Counted from the first letter of the stretch, positions 9,074 to 17,794 are shown. The stretch: DNA of 64,000 bases from Bacteroidales bacterium (GCA_017620015.1 JAFZRE010000033.1:272530-336529), one strand, 5' to 3'. Translations and numbers: made by a program. The notes: generated from the letters alone by a model not told the origin.

Positions 9074-10443
9074 GCGAAGAGGTTAAGACATACACGCTCA
9101 GCGAATTACAGCACGAAATAAAGGAAAGCATTTCGGAGCAATTTCCGTTTGCCGTATGGATTGTTGCCGAAATAAACACACTTACCCGTCACAAAAGCGG
9201 ACACTGCTACATGGAGCTTGTGCAAAAGTCGAAGACATCCAACAGCATAATCGCACAGGCACGGGCAACGGTCTGGGCAAACAAGTTCAGTTTCATATCG
9301 GCATACTTCGAAAGTGAAACCGACAGCGAACTCGCAGCAGGAATGAGCGTAATGCTTCAAGTAACTATAGCTTACCACGAAGTTTACGGTCTGTCACTCA
9401 ACGTAATAGGTATAAATCCAACCTACACCATCGGCGACATGGAGCGCGCCAAGAAGGAAATCATTGCACGGCTCATCAATGAAGGTGTCTTCGACATGAA
9501 TAAAACACAGTCGTTTCCCGCTGTGGTACAGAACATTGCCGTAATCTCATCTAGTACCGCCGCTGGCTATGGCGACTTCGTAAACCATCTCGAGACAAAC
9601 ACTTACGGATACCATATAAACATAACGCTTTTCGAAGCTGCAATGCAGGGTGAACAGACAGAAACTTCGGTACTTGATGCTCTCAACCGAATTGGCGAGG
9701 AATACGAAAACTACGATGCAGTGGCGATAATCCGTGGTGGCGGTTCCAAGAACGACCTTTCGTGGTTCGACAACTACAACATCGCCTATATGGTCACACA
9801 GTTTCCGCTTCCTGTGATTTCGGGCATCGGTCACGAACGCGACGAATCGATTGTAGATATGGTTGCCCACACCCGCCTGAAAACGCCAACCGCAGTCGCA
9901 AACTTCATAATCGACTACAACGCACAATTCGAGGAGCAGGTTGACTCTACATCATCAGAAATTTTCGGCATAGCAAAGGAATTCCTGATGAGCAGCGAGA
10001 TGTATCTCAACAACATGACAATGAGCATAATGAAGATTCGCACTCTCCTATCGAAACACACCGAACGCTGCGACAGGATAATGTCGGAAATCCGCACCGG
10101 ACTGAATGTACGCATGAAGGAAGAGGAAATGAAACTCAATATGATTGGAAACAAACTAGAAACTTCACCCAAACGTCTCATTTCTGAGCATGAATCTCAT
10201 CTCAATGGAATTAAGGATCTTATTTCCCGTACAACAAAGCACCACATCGAGAAGGCAAACGAAAAGTTGAGTTTCCTCGAGCATAGGCTCACTCTCAACG
10301 ACCCACGCACAATACTCAAGCGTGGTTATTCCATCACTCGAATCAATGGAAAAGTCGTCACCAACGACCTTGAAACCAACGATGGCGACATTATGGAAAC
10401 ATTGCTGTACGATGGAATGGTTACAAGTGTGGTAAAGAAATAA
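9070..10443 (+). CDS. xseA: Exodeoxyribonuclease VII large subunit
   Basis: This is the large subunit of exonuclease VII, which degrades single-stranded DNA into oligonucleotides. The 457-aa protein begins with an OB-fold (FPFAVWIVAEINTLTRHKSGHCYMELVQ). The catalytic core contains the conserved VAIIRGGGSKNDLSWFDN and PVISGIGHERDESIVDMVAHTRLKTPTAVA. A coiled-coil region (270-390) and a short C-terminal cap with LKRGYSITRINGKVV follow. The start overlaps the protease stop by 4 bp. The small subunit gene xseB usually follows xseA in Bacteroidetes, but no such ORF exists in the next 400 bp. It is probably elsewhere in the genome, or was displaced by the MITE-like elements at 10461-10715. Confidence 0.95.
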   Translation: MSEEVKTYTLSELQHEIKESISEQFPFAVWIVAEINTLTRHKSGHCYMELVQKSKTSNSIIAQARATVWANKFSFISAYFESETDSELAAGMSVMLQVTIAYHEVYGLSLNVIGINPTYTIGDMERAKKEIIARLINEGVFDMNKTQSFPAVVQNIAVISSSTAAGYGDFVNHLETNTYGYHINITLFEAAMQGEQTETSVLDALNRIGEEYENYDAVAIIRGGGSKNDLSWFDNYNIAYMVTQFPLPVISGIGHERDESIVDMVAHTRLKTPTAVANFIIDYNAQFEEQVDSTSSEIFGIAKEFLMSSEMYLNNMTMSIMKIRTLLSKHTERCDRIMSEIRTGLNVRMKEEEMKLNMIGNKLETSPKRLISEHESHLNGIKDLISRTTKHHIEKANEKLSFLEHRLTLNDPRTILKRGYSITRINGKVVTNDLETNDGDIMETLLYDGMVTSVVKK

Positions 10444-10460
10444 TAATCAAAATTATTGTT

Positions 10461-10715
10461 GTCCGCTAAATACCCATCCAGTCATTCCGTAAAACAAAGC
10501 GAACCGACTAAGGAACGTGTCGTGTGAGCCTGTTTGTACGGAATCTGTTCTATAATAATACGTTAACAGATTCCGGATAACCGATTTCACACAGCTCCCC
10601 GTTCCGTATCGCTGGTTCAATCAGGTTTTCGGAATGACAAGCCCCATCATCAATATTCTTATGTAAAACATTGTCAACAATGGACTTATGGCGTTTGTGC
10701 ATTTTTTTAGCGGAC
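10461..10715. mobile_element. MITE-like element with GTCCGCTAAA terminal inverted repeats
   Basis: The perfect 10-bp inverted repeats GTCCGCTAAA (10461-10470) and TTTAGCGGAC (10706-10715) bound 255 bp with no supportable gene. Inside lies a second element (10481-10638) with its own inverted ends. The outer element was thus probably a non-autonomous insertion, later invaded. No transposase with these ends is in the window. A clear target-site duplication was not identified. Confidence 0.5.
10481..10638. repeat. Short relative of the 300-bp GTCATT repeat (copy A)
   Basis: The ends are GTCATTCCG (10481-10489) and CGGAATGAC (10630-10638), perfect inverted repeats. The first 50 bp (AAAGCGAACCGACTAAGGAA onward) match the inner part of the repeat at 51025-51324, which lies in reverse. 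A CTCCCCGTTCCGTATCGC word is shared with both long copies. The middle differs, so this copy is deleted or rearranged. Confidence 0.6.
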
Positions 10716-10766
10716 ACCAATAAATCAAAATAATATACCTATTACAACATTTATCACAACACTCAT

Positions 10767-10865
10767 TGCGGACAACAAACCGCAAAACATGCGGACTATT
10801 TTTCTTTATTAACCGCAGAATATGCGGATAAAAATTTGTAGTTAACCGCAAAAGCATTATTTTTG
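10767..10865 (+). promoter_or_regulatory. Fic promoter with 33-bp periodic CCGCA/TGCGG operator
   Basis: Two dyads of CCGCA, five bases, TGCGG lie at 10780-10794 and 10813-10827. A third half-site CCGCA lies at 10846-10850 and an extra TGCGG at 10767-10771. The CCGCA starts are exactly 33 bp apart, about three helical turns. A -7 element TATTTTTG (10858-10865) follows the last half-site by 7 bp, and the Fic ATG is at 10889. This is the layout of a cooperative repressor site. Autoregulation by the Fic protein's own winged helix is a reasonable inference. Confidence 0.65.
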
Positions 10866-10888
10866 TGGCGATAAAAAATGCGATAGAA

Positions 10889-12175
10889 ATGTATATTCAC
10901 GAATACGACAATTGGACTGACTTTACATGGAATACCGACTTAGTCATCGATATGCTGTCCGAAGCAGATCGGGCAATAGGCTTCTTATCGGGCAGACTGA
11001 GAGAAATCGGTTTCGATACCCAGATGCAAGCCACATTGGAAAACATAACCAATGACATCATATATTCATCTGAGATAGAAGGCGTTGACTTGAATGTTGA
11101 CGAAGTAAGGTCGTCAATAGCAAGGAAACTTGGCATCTGCATTCCAAACGAAAAGGACTCGACGCATTACATTGAAGGAATTGTCGAAATGATGCTCGAT
11201 GCAATATACCACTACGACACGCCACTTTCCAACGAAAGGCTTTTTGGTTGGCACTCTACCCTATTTCCCAACGGACGTAGTGGCTACTCACAAATAAATG
11301 TCGGCAAATACAGAACCGAGGGCATGAAGGTAATATCGGGAGCATTTGGTCGTGAAAGAGTACATTATGTTGCACCGACCGCTGAATCGGTGCCGCTTGA
11401 AATGCAAAAATTCATCGACTGGTTCAACAATCCCGAAGTAAAGCCTTCGCTGGTAAAGTCGGCAATTGCACATTTCTGGTTTGTTTGCATACATCCTTTT
11501 GATGATGGCAACGGACGAATTGCACGCGCATTGTCGGACATGGTGCTTTCGCAGATTGACAAAAGCAAATTCCGATATTTCAGCGTATCGCGGCAAATTT
11601 GCGCCGACAAGAAGAAATACTACAAGGTGCTGGAACGAGTTTCACGCAACGACCACGACATTACCGAATGGATAATCTGGTATCTTCAGTGCATTGTCGA
11701 TGCCGTAAAGTCGGCTGATTCGGTATTGAGCGGCATACTTTGCAAAACAGTTTTCTGGCATACTCATTCGGAAGTGCCAATGAGCAAAAGGCAGAAGGAT
11801 ATGCTTAGGATTTTCCTTGACGGGCAACAGAAACTTACTGTCAAGAACTGGAGCGGAAATGCCAAAGTATCACACGACACCGCTGCCCGCGACATCGACG
11901 ACCTTGTTCAGAAAGGAGTATTATTCCCGACCAAAGGACAAGTAAGAAACGTGTCGTACAACTTCATTTACACAAAACAGAGCGATTTTATGCAGCATTT
12001 CAGCGACGTAGCCATAGAAAATAGAGATGGAAACAACTACATTTCCACACTTTTTGACAATACGGAAATGCTAAGCGAGAAAATCGACGACCTTGATATT
12101 CTACGTCTACGGCAAGATGAAATAAACATTGAGGATTTGGTGTGGAAATATTTCGCATGGAAAATTGAAGACTAG
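10889..12175 (+). CDS. Fic family protein, DUF4172 type
   Basis: A complete 428-aa Fic protein. The start MYIHEYDNWTDF is typical of the DUF4172 N-terminal helix and fixes the start at ATG 10889, not the GTG at 10865, which is part of the -7 box. The inhibitory motif SSEIEG (S60-G65, pattern S-x3-E-G) precedes the Fic core, so this is a class II, self-inhibited enzyme. The catalytic motif HPFDDGNGRIAR is at 202-213. A C-terminal winged helix (about 300-375, LTVKNWSGNAKVSHDTAARDIDDLVQKGVL) could bind DNA. The family transfers AMP to protein hydroxyls. The target is unknown. The 3' end overlaps the convergent gene at 12172 by 4 bp. It is not adjacent to a restriction system, unlike the first Fic gene. 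Confidence 0.92.
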   Translation: MYIHEYDNWTDFTWNTDLVIDMLSEADRAIGFLSGRLREIGFDTQMQATLENITNDIIYSSEIEGVDLNVDEVRSSIARKLGICIPNEKDSTHYIEGIVEMMLDAIYHYDTPLSNERLFGWHSTLFPNGRSGYSQINVGKYRTEGMKVISGAFGRERVHYVAPTAESVPLEMQKFIDWFNNPEVKPSLVKSAIAHFWFVCIHPFDDGNGRIARALSDMVLSQIDKSKFRYFSVSRQICADKKKYYKVLERVSRNDHDITEWIIWYLQCIVDAVKSADSVLSGILCKTVFWHTHSEVPMSKRQKDMLRIFLDGQQKLTVKNWSGNAKVSHDTAARDIDDLVQKGVLFPTKGQVRNVSYNFIYTKQSDFMQHFSDVAIENRDGNNYISTLFDNTEMLSEKIDDLDILRLRQDEINIEDLVWKYFAWKIED

Positions 12176-12402
12176 GCTTTTCCGCAATCGGCATTACATT
12201 CTGCAATATCCTTCAGCGCACACCTCTCCAACTCCTCGCATTTTGCACACTTGATATTACGTTTCCGCATCTCTGCATTGTGACCTATTTCCGTTTCTGG
12301 GAACTTCTTCTTTTTACTGAAAAACACCTGCAAGCCAATCGCCACAAAGCAAATGGCTACAAGCACTATAGTTACCAGTAATATGAGTAGAAATGTATTC
12401 AT
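12172..12402 (-). CDS. Small single-pass membrane protein with Cys-rich tail
   Basis: A 76-aa protein with one N-terminal transmembrane helix (MNTFLLILLVTIVLVAICFV) followed by a basic stretch SKKKK. The cytoplasmic tail contains four conserved-looking Cys in CAKC, RCALKD and CNADC, which suggests a metal or iron-sulfur site. The FPETEIGHN segment resembles small membrane proteins often seen in Bacteroidetes, and the plan of one helix plus Cys tail recalls NqrM. I cannot assign it firmly. Start ATG 12402 was chosen because the helix starts there. It is convergent with the Fic gene, and the two stop codons overlap. Confidence 0.6.
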   Translation of the reverse strand: MNTFLLILLVTIVLVAICFVAIGLQVFFSKKKKFPETEIGHNAEMRKRNIKCAKCEELERCALKDIAECNADCGKA

Positions 12403-12456
12403 ATTTGTTGCAAAATTAATCAATATTGAAATAATAAAAAAATTTCAAAAAGAGTC

Positions 12457-12526
12457 CCCTGAGCCTGTCGAAGGGAATTATCATTATACAGACCTCCAAC
12501 ACTTCGACCCTTCGACAGGCTCAGGG
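12457..12526. repeat. Inverted pair of the CCTGAGCCTGTCGAAGG repeat
   Basis: CCCTGAGCCTGTCGAAGGG at 12457-12475 is repeated in perfect reverse complement at 12508-12526, 32 bp apart. The unit is a short dispersed repeat known in many bacterial genomes in such head-to-head pairs. The transcript could form a 19-bp stem. It lies in the 3' region shared by the small membrane protein and lysS. Confidence 0.85.
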
Positions 12527-12562
12527 AGCGAAGCTCTGTGAGCTATAGTGCTGGAATTATAC

Positions 12563-12591
12563 AAAAAAAAGCGAAACCTTTCGGTTCCGCC
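12563..12591 (-). terminator. Rho-independent terminator of lysS
   Basis: On the minus strand GCGGAACC, loop GAAA, GGTTTCGC is followed by eight T. It lies about 30 bp after the lysS stop. The stem has an A-C mismatch near its base but is otherwise a clear intrinsic terminator. Confidence 0.9.
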
Positions 12592-12620
12592 TAAACAACA
12601 TTATGAAGTTATGAAAAATG

Positions 12621-14351
12621 CTACTTGCTTAACCAGCCATTGATTTCCTCGATGGTTGGATTCTGAAGACCAAGCTTGTGCTTCTTGTTCATTCCGCACA
12701 ATGTCGGGTGCAACTTCTGGGCAGTCATTTCCTTTAGTTGCTTTACGGTAGTGATACCGCACTTGTAAATTACCTTTGCCCATTCTTCGCTGATACCCAA
12801 TGCAGTGTAGTCCTCGAGATTAAAGGTATCGGCCTTCTTTTCGGGACGCATCTGCGGGAAGAAAAGAACATCCTGTATCGAAACCGAGTTGGTCATAATC
12901 ATCGACAGACGGTCGATACCGATGCCCAAGCCAGCCGTCGGAGGCATACCGATTTCCATAGCGGTTAGAAAGTCTTCGTCGAGCATCATGGCTTCTTCGT
13001 CGCCACGCTTTGCAAGCAACAGTTGCTGCTCGAAACGGTAGCGCTGGTCAACAGGGTCGTTAAGTTCCGAATATGCGTTGCAGATTTCCTTTCCATTGCA
13101 AACAGCCTCGAAACGCTCAACCAAACCTTCCTTCGAACGGTGCTTCTTTGCCAATGGAGACATTTCAATTGGGTAATCGGTGATGAAAGTCGGCTGAATG
13201 AGCTTAGATTCGCAGCATTCACCAAAGATTTCGTCAATTAACTTGCCCTTGCCCATGCTGTCGTCAACCTCCACTCCTACTTTCTTTGCAACTTCGCGAA
13301 GTTCAGCCTCACCCATCTTTGAAATGTCGATGCCGCTGAAATGCTCGATTGCTTCGAACATGGTGTAGCGTTTCCACGGACGCTTGAAATCGATTATATT
13401 TTCGCCAACCTGAACCTTAGTGCTTCCGTTGGTGTCGATAGCAATCTTCTCAACCATTTCCTCAACCAAGTCCATCATCCAGTTGTAGTCCTTGTAGGCA
13501 ACGTAGAGTTCCATCTGTGTGAACTCAGGATTGTGGAAACGGTCCATACCTTCGTTGCGGAAGTCCTTTGCGAACTCGTAAACACCGTCGAAACCACCGA
13601 CGATTAGACGCTTCAAGTAAAGTTCGTCAGCAATACGGAGATACAAAGTCTGGTCGAGAGTATTGTGGTGAGTCTTGAACGGACGTGCAGCAGCGCCACC
13701 GTACATAGGCTGAAGAATCGGGGTTTCGACCTCGAGGTAACCCTTAGCATTGAGGAACTGACGCATCGAATTGGTAAGCATGGTACGCTTTATGAAAGCC
13801 TCCTTGACCTGCGGATTTACAATCAAGTCCATAGAGCGGTTGCGGTAACGTTGCTCGGGATCGCTGAAAGCATCGTAAACCTTGCCGTCCTTCTCCTTAA
13901 CTATTGGCAGCGGATGCAAGGACTTGCTGAGAACGGTAAATTCCTTCACGTGAACCGAAATTTCGCCCATCTGTGTGCGGAAGGCAAAACCCTTGACACC
14001 GATGATGTCACCGATGTCGAGAAGTTTCTTGAAAACCTGATTGTACATAGTCTTGTCTTCGCCTTCGCAGATGTCGTCGCGGCGGAAATACAGCTGGATA
14101 CGACCTTTTTCGTCCTGAAGTTCGGCAAAAGATGCATTACCCATGATTCTGCGGCTCATCATACGACCGGCAATCGAAATGTCCTTCAAGTCTTCGGGCA
14201 GATTGTCGTCGCTGAACCTGTCGAGAATATCCTTAGTATTGGTCGTCACCTTGAATTCTGGTGCCGGATATGGATTTATACCTAAATTTATCAATTCCTT
14301 CAACGCCTCGCGACGGAGGATTTCCTGTTCGCTTAAACCTAAATATTCCAT
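12621..14351 (-). CDS. lysS: Lysyl-tRNA synthetase, class II
   Basis: Charges tRNA-Lys with lysine. The 576-aa protein has the N-terminal anticodon-binding OB fold ([36 protein letters not shown]). The class II core shows motif 2 ([19 protein letters not shown]) and motif 3 ([15 protein letters not shown]). The catalytic part ends near [10 protein letters not shown]. About 70 more residues form a helical tail ([20 protein letters not shown] to INGWLSK), as is usual in Bacteroidetes enzymes. The start is ATG 14351. The neighbours on both sides are unrelated and it has its own terminator. Confidence 0.97.
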   Translation of the reverse strand: MEYLGLSEQEILRREALKELINLGINPYPAPEFKVTTNTKDILDRFSDDNLPEDLKDISIAGRMMSRRIMGNASFAELQDEKGRIQLYFRRDDICEGEDKTMYNQVFKKLLDIGDIIGVKGFAFRTQMGEISVHVKEFTVLSKSLHPLPIVKEKDGKVYDAFSDPEQRYRNRSMDLIVNPQVKEAFIKRTMLTNSMRQFLNAKGYLEVETPILQPMYGGAAARPFKTHHNTLDQTLYLRIADELYLKRLIVGGFDGVYEFAKDFRNEGMDRFHNPEFTQMELYVAYKDYNWMMDLVEEMVEKIAIDTNGSTKVQVGENIIDFKRPWKRYTMFEAIEHFSGIDISKMGEAELREVAKKVGVEVDDSMGKGKLIDEIFGECCESKLIQPTFITDYPIEMSPLAKKHRSKEGLVERFEAVCNGKEICNAYSELNDPVDQRYRFEQQLLLAKRGDEEAMMLDEDFLTAMEIGMPPTAGLGIGIDRLSMIMTNSVSIQDVLFFPQMRPEKKADTFNLEDYTALGISEEWAKVIYKCGITTVKQLKEMTAQKLHPTLCGMNKKHKLGLQNPTIEEINGWLSK

Positions 14352-14457
14352 TCGAAAAAAATTTTTGCAAAATTACATAAAATATTCGGAATAGAAGAAC
14401 AAAAAAACAGACCGCCATTGGCAGCCTGTTCCTTATCGTTTTCATTGCAAACCAACA

Positions 14458-15297
14458 CTATTCCTTCATAAGTGCAGATTGCTTTTTCAGAACAAAATCT
14501 CCCTTGGAAGTTTCAACAATACATTTCTCAGCATTCGGAACAGAAACAACCTTTCCCGTCTTGACACCAAAGATTTTGTTTCCAAACCTTACTGAATTAC
14601 CGAGCTTAAAAGCGGACGATTCACCACCTTTCGGATAAATGTACTTGGGAGTCTTTTTCAATTCCTTTCCATCGGAGTTTGCAACAATGCAAGTTCCATC
14701 TGTCTTTACAGCCTTAACCGAAACCGGCTGGCATTTCCCGAAACTGAAGAACGAAGAGCAATAAACCTCATCGCCAGACTTATAGGTTACAGCAGGAGCA
14801 ACAACTTTGGTTTGCTTAGTTGGTTCTGCTGTTTTTTCTACAGGCTTTACAACATTGACATTTGTATTCACCGTAGCAGACTCCGTCTGAACCATCGATG
14901 TATTTCCTATAGGCATAAGGTTATAATGTATTTTCTTTGGCTTCTGCTTGTAAAGGTTGCCAGTTGCAAAATCAACTACCAGCCACAATACACCAGTACA
15001 AATATCAAGTATAAAAAATCCTGCGCTGAACTTACGGTTTGTCGTAACAGTCTGTGTTTCGTAGCCTTGTGCCTTGATGTCAATCGTATGCTGCGCGTTC
15101 TTCATAGTCTTATGAATCTTGAAATTGCAAGGAGCAGTACCAACATAGTTTCCATCAACATAAACATTTGCATTTGCTGGTGTTCCATCGTAAACGCGAA
15201 TCTTGGTCTTGCCACCGCTCAATATAGTGGCGCAACTCGAAAACAAAATACTTGCTATAAGCAAGAAGCAAACAAATCCTATAAATCCTTTTCTCAT
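14458..15297 (-). CDS. PEGA-domain lipoprotein
   Basis: A 279-aa envelope protein. The signal ends in the lipobox LFSSC. Next comes a PEGA-like beta domain (about 30-90: IRVYDGTPANANVYVDGNYVGTAPCNFKI). A hydrophobic segment (FFILDICTGVLWLVVDFATGNLY) resembles the membrane-proximal part of similar Bacteroidetes lipoproteins. After a Thr/Val-rich linker, the C-terminal 110 residues form small beta repeats (TYKSGDEVYCSSFF, KLGNSVRFGNKIFGVKTGKVVSV). PEGA domains usually mediate surface or peptidoglycan contact. It starts 10 bp after the PKD lipoprotein gene, so both are probably driven by the LytTR-type promoter at 16330-16392. Confidence 0.7.
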   Translation of the reverse strand: MRKGFIGFVCFLLIASILFSSCATILSGGKTKIRVYDGTPANANVYVDGNYVGTAPCNFKIHKTMKNAQHTIDIKAQGYETQTVTTNRKFSAGFFILDICTGVLWLVVDFATGNLYKQKPKKIHYNLMPIGNTSMVQTESATVNTNVNVVKPVEKTAEPTKQTKVVAPAVTYKSGDEVYCSSFFSFGKCQPVSVKAVKTDGTCIVANSDGKELKKTPKYIYPKGGESSAFKLGNSVRFGNKIFGVKTGKVVSVPNAEKCIVETSKGDFVLKKQSALMKE

Positions 15298-15307
15298 ACG
15301 TTAATTA

Positions 15308-16297
15308 TTATTCATTACACAAATCAAAATTTTCTTCCGATTCAATGCCATCGTTAGCAACAGCCTCATCGTCATCCATAAACTCATCGTAATTAAGCAA
15401 TTCCGCTTCACCCTTTACATTAGTCGGAGCATTGCGAGTGTAAGTATAACCACAATCAACCTGTACGGTATATGTTGAAGTTGAAGGCCAAAATGTATAA
15501 CCGCTTTGCTGAGTAAACTTCACTGTGTACTCGCAACCAGCCTCAACGGTATACGTACCCGACGAATTGCCCTGTACAGTAACGGAATAATTAGTGTTGT
15601 TAGATGCACAAGTAATATCAACAGTATATGGCACGCTGTTGCCGTTTACATATTTGATTTTTGAAGTACCACATTTGATTGTGTAATAGTAATATCCACC
15701 CGACGAAACATTGGAGCAATCAACGGTAAAGGGCTCGATATTGATATTGTTTGGATGGTCAAAATATCCGGAAGACTGTTCCACCTTGTGCACTTCCGTA
15801 GTATTGCACTTGCATTTTATAATCTTTGTGCTGTTCGCAGGAACCGAATATGTTCCAATCAGCACGCCATCGCGCGTCTGTGTAACGCGATACGGATACT
15901 TATGTGTATTTATGTACTTGAAGTCCTTATAGTCATCTACAGGTTGGCTTCCACTAGAGTTTCCGTTTCCACTTGTCGAACCGCCTCCCGTTGGAACATC
16001 AATAACATGCAGATATTTTGTCATTGTGTTTTCTGCTCTGCTCGAATAAGCGGTAAGGCTAACACGTTTATCGCCAGGAGTTGAAAAACTAACTGGCTCT
16101 GGTATCCACGAATAATCTCCTATGCCGTCTATCTCCCAATAAAAACTGGAAGCATTGACCGACATATTCAAGAAACGGACATTCTCGTTAACATATACCG
16201 TACTTGGTGTCATTGAAAAATCAGCAACTGGATGTTTACGGCAACCGAACATCGTCATCAACAAAACCAAAATCACAATTATAAACAGTTTCTTCAT
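15308..16297 (-). CDS. PKD-domain lipoprotein
   Basis: A 329-aa surface lipoprotein with signal and lipobox TMFGC. Residues 25-100 form a PKD-type beta sandwich (VADFSMTPSTVYVNENVRFLNMS, YWEIDGIGDYSW). A Gly/Ser linker follows, then a long Thr/Tyr/Cys-rich beta region that seems to hold two similar repeats (FTVDCSNVSSGGYYYYTIKC, YTVDITCASNNTNYSVTVQG). The tail is acidic (EFMDDDEAVANDGIESEENF). PKD domains typically bind protein or glycan. No enzyme motif and no T9SS tail were seen. It is first in an operon with the PEGA lipoprotein. Its promoter carries a direct-repeat operator (16367-16392) shared with two regulatory genes of this locus. Confidence 0.7.
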   Translation of the reverse strand: MKKLFIIVILVLLMTMFGCRKHPVADFSMTPSTVYVNENVRFLNMSVNASSFYWEIDGIGDYSWIPEPVSFSTPGDKRVSLTAYSSRAENTMTKYLHVIDVPTGGGSTSGNGNSSGSQPVDDYKDFKYINTHKYPYRVTQTRDGVLIGTYSVPANSTKIIKCKCNTTEVHKVEQSSGYFDHPNNINIEPFTVDCSNVSSGGYYYYTIKCGTSKIKYVNGNSVPYTVDITCASNNTNYSVTVQGNSSGTYTVEAGCEYTVKFTQQSGYTFWPSTSTYTVQVDCGYTYTRNAPTNVKGEAELLNYDEFMDDDEAVANDGIESEENFDLCNE

Positions 16298-16329
16298 ATT
16301 ACTAATTTATTAAACATATTTTTACTTTA

Positions 16330-16392
16330 CAAAAATACTTATTATAAACACCCAAGTCACAATGCAGTAACCACACCAACATATAGAGTAAC
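16330..16392 (-). promoter_or_regulatory. LytTR-type operator and promoter A (lipoprotein operon)
   Basis: On the minus strand two GTTAC half-sites (16388-16392 and 16367-16371) lie 21 bp apart. A -7 box TATTTTTG at 16330-16337 begins 34 bp after the second and 55 bp after the first. Direct repeats about 21 bp apart are the known binding geometry of LytTR regulators such as AgrA. The second half-site and its flank, GTTACTGCATTG, are identical to operator B. Confidence 0.7.
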
Positions 16393-16405
16393 AAGATGCG
16401 TGTTT

Positions 16406-16951
16406 TCAGTCCGACAACACCATATTTTTAACCATCTGTAACTTTCGACGGCTAACAGGAATCTGCATTTCTCCGTTTTTTCCATCATCGGACATATAAC
16501 CCACGGTAATTCTCAATGTCTTTTCGTTGTAGTTCTTCAGCAGACTGCGGTTTACAAAATAGCCGTTGCACACCTCAACAAGTTCTCCGCCAGTAAGTTT
16601 CATCTTTCCTGCAATATCACTTTTCAACTTGAAATCAACTAGGATTCCAGGCTTACGGTTGGAAAAAATAATCCGCTTATTGCCACCGCGCTTTGCATTA
16701 GTGTGCTCGTTATCGCGAAGCGGAACTATAGCCACGATGTTACGAAGTTCAACCTCGAACTTATCTTCGCCTTTTATCTTTACTGGCACAAGATGGCTCT
16801 GCATATCGTTGAAGCACAAGGTATAGTCGCAGCCGGAAATATTCAGGTCAACTTGTATGCGCTTCACTCGCACAGCATCGTTTCCCGACACTAAATTGCT
16901 AATCTCCGTAAATGCGTACTCTATACTCCTTCGTTCTTCCTTCTTTGCCAT
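16406..16951 (-). CDS. Solo LytTR-like DNA-binding protein (1)
   Basis: A 181-aa protein without receiver or transmembrane domain. Residues 30-70 form a beta-rich segment. About 70-178 resemble a LytTR domain: an ELRNIVAIVPLRDN strand, RIIFSNRKPGILVDF, the ELVEVCNGYFVNRSLLKNYN element that corresponds to the F.RIHRSYIVN core, and the closing QIPVSRRKLQMVKNMV. It is a paralogue of the product of 17895-18398 (both have NKR..F.NRKPG). A basic, DNA-binding role in the local operator set is inferred. Its own promoter carries operator B. The lipoprotein operon and operator A lie directly downstream. Confidence 0.7.
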   Translation of the reverse strand: MAKKEERRSIEYAFTEISNLVSGNDAVRVKRIQVDLNISGCDYTLCFNDMQSHLVPVKIKGEDKFEVELRNIVAIVPLRDNEHTNAKRGGNKRIIFSNRKPGILVDFKLKSDIAGKMKLTGGELVEVCNGYFVNRSLLKNYNEKTLRITVGYMSDDGKNGEMQIPVSRRKLQMVKNMVLSD

Positions 16952-16975
16952 TGATACCTACTATAAATTGGTTTG

Positions 16976-17038
16976 CAAAATTACCCATTATAACCATTTG
17001 TTACCCAATGCAGTAACGAGTTGACGAAATGTAGCAAC
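16976..17038 (-). promoter_or_regulatory. LytTR-type operator and promoter B (solo LytTR gene)
   Basis: GTTGC (17034-17038) and GTTAC (17013-17017) on the minus strand lie 21 bp apart. The -7 box TAATTTTG (16976-16983) starts 34 bp after the second half-site and 55 bp after the first, the same spacing as operator A. This suggests autoregulation of the solo LytTR gene. Confidence 0.7.
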
Positions 17039-17115
17039 GAAACACCATCACAAAAGCCACCCGTTACCATACAAAAACCGATTGTTACTACGAAACAACA
17101 TCCCACTTTGCATTA

Positions 17116-17149
17116 AAGGGCGGCGGAGAATGGCTCCGCCGTAGCCCTT
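17116..17149. repeat. Imperfect palindrome after the 17152 gene
   Basis: GGCGGAG (17122-17128) and CTCCGCC (17134-17140) form a 7-bp stem with a 5-nt loop. It is extended by AAGGGC / GCCCTT across a bulge. It lies just beyond the stop of the minus-strand gene at 17152. It has no T tract, so it is a weak terminator candidate or a diverged REP. Confidence 0.5.
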
Positions 17150-17151
17150 GA

Positions 17152-17481
17152 TTAACATCTACGACCATTCCTGAAGTCATTATTTACAACCGGCATATTC
17201 GTGCATGGAATGAATTCGATGGAATCACATTGATTTCTGAATCTATACTCTTTATCTTGCCAATTGTCATACGATTCAAACTCATCAACTCCCTTGCTGG
17301 CAAAACTCCAAACATTATGTATTTTAAGAAATACATCATTCGCATCCCTAACACCCTTGCAAACAAACATTCCTATTGAGGTGAGAAATTCAATGTTACC
17401 ATTCTGTAATCTTACCGCTACAATTTGTCCCCGATATAATTTATATTCGGATTCTTTTGATTTAAAAATAATTGAATTCAT
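17152..17481 (-). CDS. Small hypothetical protein
   Basis: A 109-aa protein of unknown family. It starts MNSIIFKSKESEYKLYRGQI. It has alternating beta-type segments (IVAVRLQNGNIEFLTSIGMFVCKG) and a polar tail ending NDFRNGRRC. No signal peptide or membrane segment was seen. It lies between the two solo LytTR genes in the same direction, so it may belong to the same transcript as the micro-ORFs upstream. Whether it is translated is likely but not certain. Confidence 0.45.
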   Translation of the reverse strand: MNSIIFKSKESEYKLYRGQIVAVRLQNGNIEFLTSIGMFVCKGVRDANDVFLKIHNVWSFASKGVDEFESYDNWQDKEYRFRNQCDSIEFIPCTNMPVVNNDFRNGRRC

Positions 17482-17661
17482 ATTTTAAAATTTTAAATTT
17501 TACTTATTTATTGGTGACAACACCATTTGTTTACGATACACATATTGTTTTGATGGACGCTGCACGCAACGTCGCTACAATTCTTGGGAATTTTCCCGAT
17601 TTCCAATCTTACGGTCCGCTTGCCATATTTTCTTTTTTTACGTTAACCATTCCGTTCTTTA

Positions 17662-17689
17662 CATGAGACGGAGCACGCTCCGTCTCTAC
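17662..17689. repeat. 28-bp REP-like palindrome J
   Basis: The arms GAGACGGAGC / GCTCCGTCTC are perfect. On the minus strand the element starts with GTAG, the REP foot. It overlaps the stop codon of the 22-aa micro-ORF at 17686-17754. Confidence 0.75.
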
Positions 17690-17754
17690 TTACCACTCGG
17701 ATTGCTTGTCGTGCTGGAATAATTGAGGTTTCCACCCTTATCTTTCTTAAACAT
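17686..17754 (-). CDS. Candidate 22-aa peptide
   Basis: A short ORF, MFKKDK followed by GGNLNYSSTTSNPSGK. AAAGGA lies about 10 bp upstream as a plausible ribosome binding site. It is the third of three tightly packed short ORFs after the second LytTR gene (17795-17869, 24 aa; 17757-17798, 13 aa, overlapping it by ATGA). Function unknown. The position after a radical SAM gene makes a modified peptide conceivable, but no precursor family was recognised. A gene remnant is equally possible. Confidence 0.3.
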   Translation of the reverse strand: MFKKDKGGNLNYSSTTSNPSGK

Positions 17755-17794
17755 TGCTAACACATCCTTTCATTGATTAAACTTTTTTGTCCGT

